From the NCBI RefSeq assembly GCF_012911815.1, contig NZ_JAATNW010000006.1:62001-126000 (forward strand): DNA of 64,000 bases. Reading direction: 5' to 3'. The notes beneath the pieces were generated by a model, which saw only the letters and a program-made list of their open reading frames with translations, was not told the DNA's origin and ran no database searches. This DNA comes from Alteromonas ponticola. Its GTDB lineage: Bacteria; Pseudomonadota; Gammaproteobacteria; Enterobacterales; Alteromonadaceae. Made by a program: the position numbers and the translations under genes. Shown here piece after piece: positions 52,861-62,896 of the stretch (position 1 is the first letter of the stretch; each line of letters begins with the position of its first letter).

Positions 52861-53952
52861 GTGTTTACATGGCAACGTGCAGTAATCAAAGTCGGCAGTT
52901 CATTAATTGCGCCTGACAGCATCAGCTGCAGTGCCACCTATTTGTTGGCCATTGCACAATTCATCACTGCCAGTCGTGATGCTGGTAAGGAAGTGTTAGT
53001 GGTTTCGTCCGGCAGTGTGGCGGCCGGGCGTAACAGCGTAAAGGTTAAGCATCTGCCTTCCATTGCGGAAAAACAGGCAATGGCAGCAATAGGCCAGACC
53101 CGCATGATGGCTAACTGGCAGCGCTTTTTTGACTTTCCCTGTGCCCAGGTACTGTTAACTGCCGATGACCTGCGCGATCGCACCCGATATGTGAATATTG
53201 CCAGCACCATCCGTGAGCTGCTTGCCCACCAGGCGTTACCCATTATCAACGAAAACGACACGGTGGCAACCGATGAGCTTAAGGTGGGCGACAATGACAA
53301 TTTGGCCGCTTACACAGCGCTCGTGGCGCAGGCCGATACCCTGATCATTTGTTCAGATGTAGACGGCTTATATTCGGCTGACCCCAGAGTTAATCCTCAG
53401 GCCACCCTTATTCCTGAACTGGCTGGGGTTGATCAGTCGATTTATCAGTTAGCCGGTGGTGCGGGCAGCAATGTCGGTACCGGTGGCATGCAGACAAAGT
53501 TGCAGGCCGCCGAAAAGTGCATGCAAAGTGGCATACAGACCCTCATTGTAAATGGCCGTAAGCCTGCCGTTTTTGAAGCTTTGCAGCAAGGCAGGGCGAT
53601 GGGGACGCTGTTTAAACCTAAGCAATCCTGTCGTCGTGCGCGGCAGTTATGGATAAATCACACCCTAAAAGAAAAAGGGCAGGTACATATCGACCAAGGC
53701 GCGGCAACGGCGTTAGTCAGTAAAGGAGCATCATTGTTACCTTCGGGTATTGTAGGTTGCGAAGGCGCGTTTAACGTAGGCGATGCGGTAAGCATAGAAT
53801 GTAATGGAGTAAAAGTGGGCAAAGGTTTGGTGTTGTTTTCAGCGGCCGAGCTGGCGCTGGCGAAAGGGCGCAAAACCAGCGAGTTAAATCAGCTGTTAGG
53901 CTATCCGTCCAACGGTATCGTGGTTCACCGTGATGATATGGTGGTGTTTTAA
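52861..53952 (+). CDS. proB: Glutamate 5-kinase
   Basis: 363 aa, with a C-terminal PUA domain (from about 275). First step of proline synthesis. The AAK kinase blocks VIKVGSSLI, VSSGSVAAG, NENDTVATDELKVGDND and GGMQTKLQAA are intact. The GTG at 52861 is preferred: AAGGG lies 9 nt upstream and the product matches the usual 367-aa length. proA normally follows proB, but here a 2-hydroxyacid dehydrogenase gene does. Confidence 0.95.
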   Translation: MFTWQRAVIKVGSSLIAPDSISCSATYLLAIAQFITASRDAGKEVLVVSSGSVAAGRNSVKVKHLPSIAEKQAMAAIGQTRMMANWQRFFDFPCAQVLLTADDLRDRTRYVNIASTIRELLAHQALPIINENDTVATDELKVGDNDNLAAYTALVAQADTLIICSDVDGLYSADPRVNPQATLIPELAGVDQSIYQLAGGAGSNVGTGGMQTKLQAAEKCMQSGIQTLIVNGRKPAVFEALQQGRAMGTLFKPKQSCRRARQLWINHTLKEKGQVHIDQGAATALVSKGASLLPSGIVGCEGAFNVGDAVSIECNGVKVGKGLVLFSAAELALAKGRKTSELNQLLGYPSNGIVVHRDDMVVF

Positions 53953-54894
53953 ATGCAAAAGCTCACTGCGGTTATTCTGGATTATGCTTCGCTCAAACCG
54001 GCCACCTTAGATGTCTCCGTAATGGATAGCATGGACGTCAACTTTGTACTGCATGAGCACACCAGTGCCGATGAGGTAGTAGCGCGCATTCGTGATGCAC
54101 ACATTGTACTAACTAACAAAGTGCAGTTAACTGTGGACGTTCTGAAGCAGGCGCGACAATGCAGATACGTAGGTGTGCTGGCGACCGGCACCAATAATGT
54201 TGACGTGAAGTGGTGTGAGAACAACGGCATCACAGTAAAAAATGTCAGTAATTATGGCAGTGCAGCGGTGGCTCAGCACGCGTTAATGTTAATGCTTAAT
54301 CTTGTTACGTCTTTTTCTGCTTATCACAGCGATGTACGACAGGGGCGCTGGAGCGAATCGTTCCAGTTTTGTCTGAGTCACCATCCGGTTTCGTTGCTTG
54401 AAGGTAAACACGCTGTACTGGTGGGCAGTGGTGCAATAGGGATGAAGGTGGCAAAGCTGCTGCAGGGGTTTGGCGCAAAGGTTACCTTTGCCGCCCGACA
54501 AAACGCGGATAACGATTCACGCCCGGATCTCGACACGTTATTGCCAACGGCAGATATCGTCAGTTTACACTGTCCATTAACCCCATCCACACAACAGCTA
54601 ATGAACGCCCGTCGACTAGGCCTGATGAAGTCGTCAGCATTCCTGATTAACACTGCAAGAGGTGAATTGATAGAGGAAACCGCGCTGCTGGCAGCATTGA
54701 AGCAAAAGCGCCTGGCCGGGGCAGGTCTGGACGTACTTAGTGCTGAACCACCTCCGCCAGACCACCCGCTGATTCAGACAAATTTACCCAACCTGCTGAT
54801 TACTCCACACAGCGCCTGGGTGGCAAACGAAGCCCGGCAGACGCTGTTTGACACCGCCATGTCACACCTTAACGCCTTTGTTAAAGCTGATTGA
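53953..54894 (+). CDS. D-2-hydroxyacid dehydrogenase
   Basis: 313 aa, NAD(P)-dependent. Rossmann motif VGSGAIG at 157-163; catalytic residues R236 (NTARGE), E265 (SAEPPP) and H286 (TPHSAW). Most like glycerate/hydroxypyruvate reductases (HprA-like). The ATG directly follows the proB stop codon, so they are co-transcribed, though no shared pathway is obvious. The 3' end overlaps the convergent small membrane protein gene by 14 bp. Confidence 0.9.
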   Translation: MQKLTAVILDYASLKPATLDVSVMDSMDVNFVLHEHTSADEVVARIRDAHIVLTNKVQLTVDVLKQARQCRYVGVLATGTNNVDVKWCENNGITVKNVSNYGSAAVAQHALMLMLNLVTSFSAYHSDVRQGRWSESFQFCLSHHPVSLLEGKHAVLVGSGAIGMKVAKLLQGFGAKVTFAARQNADNDSRPDLDTLLPTADIVSLHCPLTPSTQQLMNARRLGLMKSSAFLINTARGELIEETALLAALKQKRLAGAGLDVLSAEPPPPDHPLIQTNLPNLLITPHSAWVANEARQTLFDTAMSHLNAFVKAD

Positions 54895-55144
54895 TTTTTT
54901 TGTTCAGCTCATAAGCGGGTTCGGTCACTATCGTTTCCAGTGTTTCGATACGACCTTTCAGGGCTGCAATCGTATCGTTATTAGATTTTTTAATTCCTTT
55001 AGGTTTTTTAGGCTCGAACGGATTGACGTTCTCGCCGTTTAACCAGGCAAAGAAATTTTTGTTCCATTTAGCATCAATGTAGAGCACGCTTAACATCGCA
55101 CCAACAATTGCCAGTAATACAAATAAAGTGAGTAAACCGCTCAT
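54881..55144 (-). CDS. Small membrane protein with C-terminal coiled coil
   Basis: 87 aa. One TM helix (about 4-22), a basic Lys/Pro stretch (PFEPKKPKGIKK) and a C-terminal coiled coil (AALKGRIETLETIV). Overall layout recalls PspB-like envelope proteins but no motif confirms this. Divergent from the sigma factor gene 98 bp away. Confidence 0.7.
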   Translation of the reverse strand: MSGLLTLFVLLAIVGAMLSVLYIDAKWNKNFFAWLNGENVNPFEPKKPKGIKKSNNDTIAALKGRIETLETIVTEPAYELNKKINQL

Positions 55145-55302
55145 CTACGTTCTCCAGTTAATTAATAGGATTGCTGTTATTGCTATCAGTCGTCCGGGAG
55201 AAAAAAATATTACACAGACACTGTAATTTTTTTTTATAGTGGGTGACTACATCACTACCGTTAATAAAAAACGCAGAAAAAGCGAATAATAATAAGTGCA
55301 CA

Positions 55303-55806
55303 GTGAAGGTTAGTTTTAATCAGGTCTGGGACCAGTACGGGCCACTACTTAGCCGAGTGGCCAGCAGTTACGAAGCGAATGATGCGCTAAAACAGGAATT
55401 GCTACAGGAAATTGTCATTGCGGTATGGCAGGCCCTGACGCGCTTCGAGGGGCGCAGCAGCGTTAAGGTCTATGTGCTTAAGGTGGCGCACAACCGCGCC
55501 GTTAGCCACGTCGCCAGCCAGGTTCGCCAACCCGGGGTGGAAGAACTGGATGAGCAGGCCCATTCGCTGCAGTCACCTTCCTATAACCCCCACGCTCATG
55601 CAGAACAGCAGCAACAGCTGGACCGGTTGCTGGCAGAAATTCGCTTATTGCCACTGGACCAAAAGCAAGTAATCACCCTGTCTTTAGAAGGGCTGACTTA
55701 CGACGAGATTGCCCAGCTAAGCGGGCTTACGCAAAATCATGTGGGTGTCATGATTAATCGCATCAAAAAGTCGTTATCCAAGAGGTTAAATGACGATGAA
55801 GGATAA
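55303..55806 (+). CDS. RNA polymerase sigma factor (sigma-70 family, ECF-like)
   Basis: About 167 aa from the GTG at 55303; an earlier in-frame GTG at 55243 would add 20 Asn/Lys-rich residues but lies at the likely transcription start (TATAGT at 55235-55240). Region 2: LLQEIVIAVWQALTRFEGRSSVKVYVLKVAHNRAVSH; region 4: LPLDQKQVITLSLEGLTYDEIAQLSGLTQNHVGVMINRIKK, a helix-turn-helix. Its gene overlaps the next by 17 bp, the usual sigma/anti-sigma coupling. Confidence 0.88.
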   Translation: MKVSFNQVWDQYGPLLSRVASSYEANDALKQELLQEIVIAVWQALTRFEGRSSVKVYVLKVAHNRAVSHVASQVRQPGVEELDEQAHSLQSPSYNPHAHAEQQQQLDRLLAEIRLLPLDQKQVITLSLEGLTYDEIAQLSGLTQNHVGVMINRIKKSLSKRLNDDEG

Positions 55807-56365
55807 GCACAACCTTGAGCAGCTCTGGCAGCAGCAACCTGTTCAGACCGTCGATCTTGAAAAAATTGAAACACAAGTCAAAACCCAGCGCTGGAAGCAA
55901 CGTTGTTACGCGGTATTGGATATCGCGTCAATGATACCCATAGCCTATATCTTGCTTTTTATGCAGGACAAAATGTCCACGCTGGCGTTTTCTCTGGTCG
56001 CGTTGGTGGGACTGGTTGCGCTGATTTATATAGCGCTACTGATATTTTACCGACGCCACGCCGCTTTTTCTAAGACAGCGACTACCCAGGACTATTTGCA
56101 CTTACTACGCAGGCAAATTCACAACAATGTACTGATAGCCCGTCTGACCAGACACTTCAGCTGGGTAGTTTTGGTTTTCATGATGGCATTTTATGGCATA
56201 CTTTACTGGAATAATGAGCTGAAGCCTGAACGCTGGCAGATTTACCTGATATCCCTTGTGATAAGTGTAATTGGGGTAATCGTTTGCTATGTTTGGGCAC
56301 ATCGGCGAGAAAGACGTTTTGCTGCTGAAGCCGCACGTCTGAACGCTTTGATAAATCAAGAGTAA
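55790..56365 (+). CDS. Four-TM membrane protein, candidate anti-sigma partner
   Basis: 191 aa. An N-terminal cytoplasmic segment of about 40 residues (HNLEQLWQQQPVQTVDLEKIE), then four TM helices in two pairs (about 42-60, 66-86, 123-140, 150-168). No zinc-anti-sigma HxxxCxxC motif. Coupling to the sigma gene suggests an anti-sigma role, but it might equally be a transported target of it. ATG at 55790, with another ATG two codons later. Confidence 0.7.
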   Translation: MTMKDKHNLEQLWQQQPVQTVDLEKIETQVKTQRWKQRCYAVLDIASMIPIAYILLFMQDKMSTLAFSLVALVGLVALIYIALLIFYRRHAAFSKTATTQDYLHLLRRQIHNNVLIARLTRHFSWVVLVFMMAFYGILYWNNELKPERWQIYLISLVISVIGVIVCYVWAHRRERRFAAEAARLNALINQE

Positions 56366-56403
56366 AAGAAACAGTTAAACGCAAACTAGTTGACGGGATA
56401 ACC

Positions 56404-56991
56404 ATGAAAGACATCGAAAAGTTACTGGATAACAACGCTGAATGGGCGCAACGCACACATGATGCTGATCCTGAATTTTTTAGCACACTCTCCAAGCAGC
56501 AAACGCCACAATATTTATGGATTGGGTGCTCTGACAGTCGCGTACCGGCCAATCAGATTGTTGACTTACTGCCCGGTGAAATTTTCGTACACCGTAATGT
56601 AGCCAATATGGTGGTGCACACTGACTTTAACTGTTTGTCGGTGCTTCAATATGCGGTAGACGTATTGAAGGTTAAGCATATCATTGTCTGTGGACACTAC
56701 GGGTGTGGTGGTGTGGAAGCGGCCATGGGGGATCAGCAGTTCGGTTTAATTGACAACTGGCTCGCCAATATCAAAGATATTTACGTCAAGCATGCAGATG
56801 AAGTGAACGCACTTCCCAAAGAAAAACGCTCAGCGCGCTTGTGTGAATTGAACGTAATGGAACAAGCCCGCAATGTAAGCCGCAATAACATTGTTAAAGA
56901 TGCATTAGCACGTGGTCAGGAGTTGCATATTCATAGCTGGATATACAGCCTTAAAAACGGCCGCATTACCGACCTTAAATTCAATCCGTAA
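56404..56991 (+). CDS. can: Beta-carbonic anhydrase
   Basis: 195 aa. Zinc ligands C42, H98 and C101 with the D44-R46 dyad (CSDSRVPANQ; HYGCGG). Interconverts CO2 and bicarbonate in the cytoplasm. E. coli Can is about 220 aa and close in these motifs. Single gene, downstream of the sigma/membrane pair and convergent with tamB. Confidence 0.95.
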   Translation: MKDIEKLLDNNAEWAQRTHDADPEFFSTLSKQQTPQYLWIGCSDSRVPANQIVDLLPGEIFVHRNVANMVVHTDFNCLSVLQYAVDVLKVKHIIVCGHYGCGGVEAAMGDQQFGLIDNWLANIKDIYVKHADEVNALPKEKRSARLCELNVMEQARNVSRNNIVKDALARGQELHIHSWIYSLKNGRITDLKFNP

Positions 56992-57011
56992 GCTCGCCGT
57001 TCAGCCAGCTA

Positions 57012-60000
57012 TCACTGCTCTTTTCTGAGCCTCTCATCGATAGCTGGCCTGCCTTCCTCACCCAGGAAAAACTGGTAATACAGATCCAGCGCATACTCTG
57101 ATTGTTGCTCAATAGTGGCTTGCACCGCTTCAAGAAACAGATTTTTTGTCAGTTCGTACCTAAGAGCCAAATCCGGTGGACCTTGCCGTCTTCTCAGCGC
57201 CTGACTTGAGCTGTCTTCTTTGCTTAGACCCACATCAAAATTATACTCTACCGATAATTTATCGTTAATTTGTCCGGTCACTGATAACTTGGTATCGTTG
57301 CCACCCGGGCTTGAGGTGGTGCCGATGCTTAGGTTTTCGATCCCCAGTGATTCGCCCACCTGATTGGTTAACGAGGTGGTGCGGGACAAACCAAAACCCA
57401 CCAGCAGTGCTTCGTAATTGGGATCCTGACTCTTGGTATCTGGGCCGCGCCCATTCAGCAGATATGATAGGACCGCGCCCTGGTTCATCGAAGGAGTTGA
57501 GAACAAGTTCACGTTCGGACTATCCGCGGCACCGTCAATACGTATGCCGGCAATTACTCCGTCCGCCGTTTTATCTGGATTTCTAATCGCTTCAATTAAT
57601 AAAAAAGGCTGGTCTATGGGGCCATTAAATTGCACTTCGCCCGTCTGGATCAGCAAGTTTTGCCCGTAAGCCTCGTAGCGTCCTTCTAAAATTTGTAAGT
57701 CACCATAACCCACCACAGCGGGTAAGGTGTTTACCCTGATCGAACCGTGCAAATTAGCGGTCAGCCCAAAGGCGTCAAGCTTCACTTCTCCCTGTTTGGC
57801 GTCATCAATTTTAACCTGTACGCTGGCGTCAATGATATCCAGGGGATCCTCTTGTGGTGGCTCGCCCCGTAAATGCACATCTTTAGAGGGCGCTACTGCA
57901 TTTTCGGGCAGTTCCTCCACGACAATGCGCGCCCAGGGAATATCAAGTTCCCCGGTCACTACTACATTGCCGGGCTTCATCGAAGCAGATAAGTCGGGCG
58001 ACACTTTTAGCGTTGCCTGACTATGTTTGACATCAAAACGCTCGCCTTTGAGCTGCACATTCACTTCAGGTGAAGACGACCAGTTAACGTCACCAGATAG
58101 CGAACCTTTGCCTTCACCCAGCATGAACTCGCCATTAAAGGTGGCTTGCTGTCCATCCAGTTCAATGTGCTGTTGCCACTTACTGATGGTGACGGGTGAA
58201 TCCTCCACATTCATTGCCCCATTTTTCAAATCAATTTCACCGTTAAGTGACAAGTCATTCAATTGACCCGCGAGGGTGATCTGACCGTTAAGATTGCCGG
58301 TTAACTCGCGTATGGCTGGCGACACAGGCTTTAGCGGCGCCACGTTAATGTCATTGAATACGACTTTGCCGTTAAAGTTACCCTCTGCCGATAACGGTGT
58401 TAAATTGATATCGCCTTTGAACTCGCCCAGTTCGGTGCTGGTCACCAGCATTTTGGCCGTCAGTTCATCGTCTACCGCCTCACCGATCACACTGACTTTG
58501 CTCAGGGTCAGGGTGACCGGGTTTACCGCGCCGACGGTCCATTGGGCCGGTGTGACCTGAACGCTGAAATTTGCATCCAGCGGCGAGTCCTGCCCGTAAT
58601 TGCCAGCGCTTTGAATCGACAACAGTGAGTCAGGCGTTTGCGGAAACACCTCCGGTAAAAATTCATGTGCCCACAAGCCTAAAGGCAGCCCTTTCGCGTC
58701 TAAATTCCAGAACCCTTTTTTGTCCCGGTAAAGTAAATCGTTCATGCATAGCTGGCCTTCTTTGCGTGAGAACCAGCAATTTTCAGATGCTTTGACAATT
58801 AACGGGTCGGCTTTAAATGCCACGTCAAAATCACTTTGCAATGACCATTGGGTATTAAACGCGCCAATCTCGCTGGATTTGACGTTGGCCTGCCAACTTT
58901 GTGTTTGGTTCTTCCAGTTACCTACCATAGCGAGTGCGACTTTATGCTCTGGATAGCCAAGGTTAATATCTATCGCATGTTCAGCGAGGTCACCCTCAAT
59001 CTTCAGGTCGCCATTAAGCGGCCCTTGCTCTGCCACAAACGCATTAACACTGGGCGATAACCGCACGTCGTTAAAAGATAGGTTGGCTAGTGCCTGCGGA
59101 TTTTGCCAGTTACCCGACGCATCAATTTTTCCTTTAACGCTGCCACTGGCACCGGCGTACAGCGAATTGATCTCGGCTAAATCGATGAACACATCTGCGG
59201 TTAAGTAGCGCTGATTTAACAGCTGTCCGGCAAAGCGAATGATATTATTTTGTTGAGTCAGGGCTCCGGTGGAAACAATCAGGTCGCTGGCTTCTGAATA
59301 GACCAGTGAGCCGGTCAGGGAAAGCGGAATTTCTGTTTGGGTGGCGGAGAGGTTGAAATCTGCCACGCTGACTTCAAGGCCTTTTGCGCTATATTGCAGT
59401 AAACTTGGAATGGTGCCATTGATATCCGTGGGCCCTTGAGCAAGCAATTTTGCGGTATTGAGAGCAGTTAATTGGGTACTTCCCTGCCAACTAATTGAAT
59501 CACTTAAGTACAAGGTACCCGAATTGGTGATCTCACCGTTTAATAACTTAAGGGTAAGTTTGTTAACCGCAACGTTGGTGCGGGTGATGGTGGCGTCGAC
59601 AGCTGCGGGGATAATGCCGGTTTCAGGCATCGTTACCGCGGTGTCAGCAAGCAGTTTGTAGGCACCCATCTCTCCTTGCAGGTTCAGTGTACCCTTGTGC
59701 AGTTTACTTTCGGCAAGTGCGGCAATCTCTTGTTCTGGCCAGCTTACCTTCAGGGTAAGGGGCAAGTTGTCGTTTAGTACATTTACGGATAAGGTGGCAT
59801 TGGCGGTATAGGTGCCTGTGGTGCTCGCATCAATGGTTAAATTATTCAGCGCCCCATCCACTTCCAGTTGCAGTGTTTGTTGTACGTCTTGTGTTTGTAT
59901 CTTTGAACCTGCCAGCAAATCGATACGGTAGTTTTCGTTCAGGGATGCCTCGATATTGAGGTCAAGTGTTGCCATCGGGTGCTTGACGAACAGGTCTTTT

Positions 60001-60731
60001 AACAACACATCATGCTGCGCAAAGCTCAGGCGTTTAAATTTGATCTGATTGATCACCTGTTCCGCCTCACCGGTTTTCAGCTTTAACGTATTAAAGTCAA
60101 AACCGTTTATTTCAATGGGAATGGGGGTGCTGATGGCAGGTAATTCAGGTGATGAATATGCCAATGTATAATTTGTGGGTTGTGCCGGAGGCGGAGTGTC
60201 AGGGGCAGCCAGCGCAATTTCCAGGTTGTTTCCTTTCACACCTGCCAGTTTAATACGCTCATGCGCACTGCCGCGGCCCTTAAGTTGTTTAAGTCTGATT
60301 GTTTGGTTCGCCATCTCAACTTTAATATTATTTAGGTCGAATGCCTGCACGCCAATAGCGACAGGCAGTTCAATCGATGCCGCTGAGGGTTCGCTGCTGT
60401 CAGGTTCAGTGACAACTAATTGTTTTACGTCAACGCCGGAAAGGGAAAGCCGTTCGATACAAACCTCGGGGGTGAAAAAGCAGCCAAATTCAAACGACAC
60501 ATGCCCTTTCTCCAGCCTTACCTGCCAGGCATCATTCTTCCACGCAAGGCCACCTACATTGAGTTCATTGGTTAAACTGCCTTCCAACGAGTTAATCTGT
60601 AACTCAGGTACGCTGTACTCTGCTACCAGTTTTATCAGCGGCATGCTTAGCGGGGTTAACAAAAACAGGATAAGCGCCAGCACCAGCAGCACGGGCGATA
60701 ATGCGAGCAGCAAAATATTGCGCTTCTTCAT
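57012..60731 (-). CDS. tamB: Translocation and assembly module protein TamB
   Basis: 1239 aa. One N-terminal TM helix (about 6-26), then a very long beta-repeat (AsmA/TamB-like groove) and the conserved C-terminal DUF490 region (SYLLNGRGP, LSIGTTSSPGGNDTKLSVTGQINDKLSVEYNFDVG). Inner-membrane anchored, spanning the periplasm to TamA. The start overlaps tamA by 4 bp. Acts in outer-membrane protein insertion and/or phospholipid transport. Confidence 0.95.
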   Translation of the reverse strand: MKKRNILLLALSPVLLVLALILFLLTPLSMPLIKLVAEYSVPELQINSLEGSLTNELNVGGLAWKNDAWQVRLEKGHVSFEFGCFFTPEVCIERLSLSGVDVKQLVVTEPDSSEPSAASIELPVAIGVQAFDLNNIKVEMANQTIRLKQLKGRGSAHERIKLAGVKGNNLEIALAAPDTPPPAQPTNYTLAYSSPELPAISTPIPIEINGFDFNTLKLKTGEAEQVINQIKFKRLSFAQHDVLLKDLFVKHPMATLDLNIEASLNENYRIDLLAGSKIQTQDVQQTLQLEVDGALNNLTIDASTTGTYTANATLSVNVLNDNLPLTLKVSWPEQEIAALAESKLHKGTLNLQGEMGAYKLLADTAVTMPETGIIPAAVDATITRTNVAVNKLTLKLLNGEITNSGTLYLSDSISWQGSTQLTALNTAKLLAQGPTDINGTIPSLLQYSAKGLEVSVADFNLSATQTEIPLSLTGSLVYSEASDLIVSTGALTQQNNIIRFAGQLLNQRYLTADVFIDLAEINSLYAGASGSVKGKIDASGNWQNPQALANLSFNDVRLSPSVNAFVAEQGPLNGDLKIEGDLAEHAIDINLGYPEHKVALAMVGNWKNQTQSWQANVKSSEIGAFNTQWSLQSDFDVAFKADPLIVKASENCWFSRKEGQLCMNDLLYRDKKGFWNLDAKGLPLGLWAHEFLPEVFPQTPDSLLSIQSAGNYGQDSPLDANFSVQVTPAQWTVGAVNPVTLTLSKVSVIGEAVDDELTAKMLVTSTELGEFKGDINLTPLSAEGNFNGKVVFNDINVAPLKPVSPAIRELTGNLNGQITLAGQLNDLSLNGEIDLKNGAMNVEDSPVTISKWQQHIELDGQQATFNGEFMLGEGKGSLSGDVNWSSSPEVNVQLKGERFDVKHSQATLKVSPDLSASMKPGNVVVTGELDIPWARIVVEELPENAVAPSKDVHLRGEPPQEDPLDIIDASVQVKIDDAKQGEVKLDAFGLTANLHGSIRVNTLPAVVGYGDLQILEGRYEAYGQNLLIQTGEVQFNGPIDQPFLLIEAIRNPDKTADGVIAGIRIDGAADSPNVNLFSTPSMNQGAVLSYLLNGRGPDTKSQDPNYEALLVGFGLSRTTSLTNQVGESLGIENLSIGTTSSPGGNDTKLSVTGQINDKLSVEYNFDVGLSKEDSSSQALRRRQGPPDLALRYELTKNLFLEAVQATIEQQSEYALDLYYQFFLGEEGRPAIDERLRKEQ

Positions 60732-62533
60732 AGTTCAGGGCCCAACATAAAGTGAATTCGCCAGCCGTCTTCATAATCGGAAAAGCCCCAGGCAAAATAG
60801 AACCTGACCGGGCCAAACGGCGAAATCCAGTGTACGCCCGGGCCAACACCGATGGCGTAATCAATATTGCCACTGATATCATTGGTGGCGGTTCCCATAT
60901 CAACAAATGCCGCTGCGCGCCAGTTGTCCTTAAACTGGTAGGCGTATTCGATACTTTGGGTGGTGAGGTATTTTGCGCCGATAGTCGCTACCACCCGTTC
61001 GCCGGTTATAGGGTTGAAAACATCTTCGCGAGGCGAAATATCTCGGTAGGCAAAGCCTCTCACGCTTTGGTCACCACCGGCAAAAAAACGCAACGAGGCT
61101 GGGACGCGCTCGAAGTCGTTGGTTTTAATGGCTCCCAGCTCTGCTCTGGCCACCCAACGATGTTTACCATAGGTACGAATGATTTTTCCTTCGACACCGC
61201 CTTTCATGATATCGATGTCAGACAGCAAATCTTCGCGACCAATCTGGAAATAGCCTTTCACGTACAGCCCTTCTGTTACATTCAGCAAATCGTCTTTATA
61301 TAAATAGCGAATAGCGTAGCCGGGCATAACCAGTTCGGTGGTACGGGGAATTTCGTCGCCTTGCGTGTAGTTTTCTTTAAGGTAGGTGACTGACCCATCC
61401 TGTTGCCAGGGTGAATCCGGTTGTTGCCAATACCTGTGGGTGGATACCGAGAGAGTTTCACTCTCGGTAGCGGTATTGGAGTACTCAATGAACTGGTAAC
61501 CCGCTTCTACACTGACATAATCATTCGAGATATTTTCCATGGGAATGCGGTAATCCATGGTCAGCGATTGCTCTGGACTTGATAAAAATAATTCAGAGTT
61601 AATCGAATGACCCCGTGAGTTCACCCATGGCCGCTCCCAGCGCAAGCGGATCCGCGGGCCGGTGTCAGTAGCGGCTCCCACCCCGACATTGAAGGCATCT
61701 CGGGGTTTGTGCAAAACCGTTACTTCGATCGGCACAACATAATCAATCGCTTTATTGACCACCGGGCGCGCAATGACCCGATTGAAGTAGCCTGACTGGT
61801 TGAGGCGTCGATTATACTCAGTCAGCTTTTCTGCAGTGTAGGGTTCGCCCTTTTCAAATGGGGTAATGCGCTCAATTATAGCGACAGCTTTATCCTCGCC
61901 CACGATGCGGATGCCACCAAATTTGTAGCGGCGACCACTTTGCGCAATCAGCAAAATATTGGCTTCACGTTGTTCTCGAACCAAATCCAAACGTGTGGCC
62001 TGCCAGTTAAAATCAAAATAGCCGTGTGACAAAGCATAATTAAACATCGATGTCTTAAAGGCTTCATACGTTGGCTGCACCAGGGTGTCACCCGGTTTTA
62101 AGCTAAACGCATTGAAACGTTTACGAAATGCTTCATCCTGCCGTCCTTCACCGATGATTTCCCGGGTAACGTTGGCAATTGTCAACGGGCTGTTGAGTGA
62201 GATTATCAACTCCACCCGTTCATCGCTTTTAACTTCGACCAGAGTATCGCTGTTGTAATAGCCAAACGGTTCAACCGCAGTAGCCACTGTCGTTGCAACT
62301 TGCTCTCGCCAAAATGGATCGGTCAGGCTTGAAGGTTCAATGTTTAGATTATTGAGGTGCAAACGAATGTTATCTTGCAGTTTGTCGTCGTCCACACCTT
62401 TAATGTCGTATTCAAGGGCGTACGACGAAAAACTGCTAAACAGACAACAGAGAATGACAACAATCATCGCCCTGGGGGTTGGCTGAATACGACAATGGAG
62501 GAAATTGCTGCCTCTTGATAGCGAAAAGTACAC
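60728..62533 (-). CDS. tamA: Outer-membrane protein TamA (Omp85 family)
   Basis: 601 aa. Signal sequence IVVILCCLFSSFSSYA, three POTRA domains (about 40-265) and a C-terminal 16-strand barrel with the VRGFAYRDISP loop motif and YAWGF/FMLGPEL end. Start uncertain: GTG at 62533 gives a long n-region; ATG at 62467 begins right at the hydrophobic core. Partner of TamB. Confidence 0.94.
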   Translation of the reverse strand: MYFSLSRGSNFLHCRIQPTPRAMIVVILCCLFSSFSSYALEYDIKGVDDDKLQDNIRLHLNNLNIEPSSLTDPFWREQVATTVATAVEPFGYYNSDTLVEVKSDERVELIISLNSPLTIANVTREIIGEGRQDEAFRKRFNAFSLKPGDTLVQPTYEAFKTSMFNYALSHGYFDFNWQATRLDLVREQREANILLIAQSGRRYKFGGIRIVGEDKAVAIIERITPFEKGEPYTAEKLTEYNRRLNQSGYFNRVIARPVVNKAIDYVVPIEVTVLHKPRDAFNVGVGAATDTGPRIRLRWERPWVNSRGHSINSELFLSSPEQSLTMDYRIPMENISNDYVSVEAGYQFIEYSNTATESETLSVSTHRYWQQPDSPWQQDGSVTYLKENYTQGDEIPRTTELVMPGYAIRYLYKDDLLNVTEGLYVKGYFQIGREDLLSDIDIMKGGVEGKIIRTYGKHRWVARAELGAIKTNDFERVPASLRFFAGGDQSVRGFAYRDISPREDVFNPITGERVVATIGAKYLTTQSIEYAYQFKDNWRAAAFVDMGTATNDISGNIDYAIGVGPGVHWISPFGPVRFYFAWGFSDYEDGWRIHFMLGPEL

Positions 62534-62896
62534 AGTCCTTAGTCTCTTATACCCTGTGGTGGCATGAAAGCACCGACGCAGAAAAAACGTATTGTAACCT
62601 GATTCTGAAGAACTTTTTTACTGAGTTGATAAAAAACAGCGGCTTTAACATACATAGGCTCAAAAATAATATTGGAAATAAAGAACGTTAGCTGTGATGG
62701 CATCTCTTTTTTACTGCGATAATGAAGGAAAGGATTGCCCTGTTTTAGCTAAATCGAGCTTATCGCTTTCCACTAATTTTATCTGCTTATTTTCCATCAG
62801 GAATTAAGGTCAGTTTCCAAAAGCAAAATAATTGAGTACAGTAAGACATTGAAAAATAGGTTACTCCACACACCATACAGCAAGGAAGTTTAAAGA
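62534..62896. other. Noncoding region between tamA and the SPFH gene
   Basis: 363 bp between divergent genes. AT-rich; no convincing gene, though a 70-codon frame exists on the plus strand (62479-62691) that overlaps tamA's start. AAGGAAG at about 62881-62887 is the ribosome site of the next gene. No palindrome or terminator was noticed. Confidence 0.5.

Noticed and set aside
57004-57048. 10-bp inverted repeat GCCAGCTATC/GATAGCTGGC near the tamB stop
   Set aside because: The arms are 25 bp apart and mostly inside tamB, with no U-tract; a terminator for can or tamB is possible but not supported enough to list.
62479-62691. 70-codon plus-strand frame before the SPFH gene
   Set aside because: Overlaps the tamA start on the other strand, low-complexity tail, no ribosome site.
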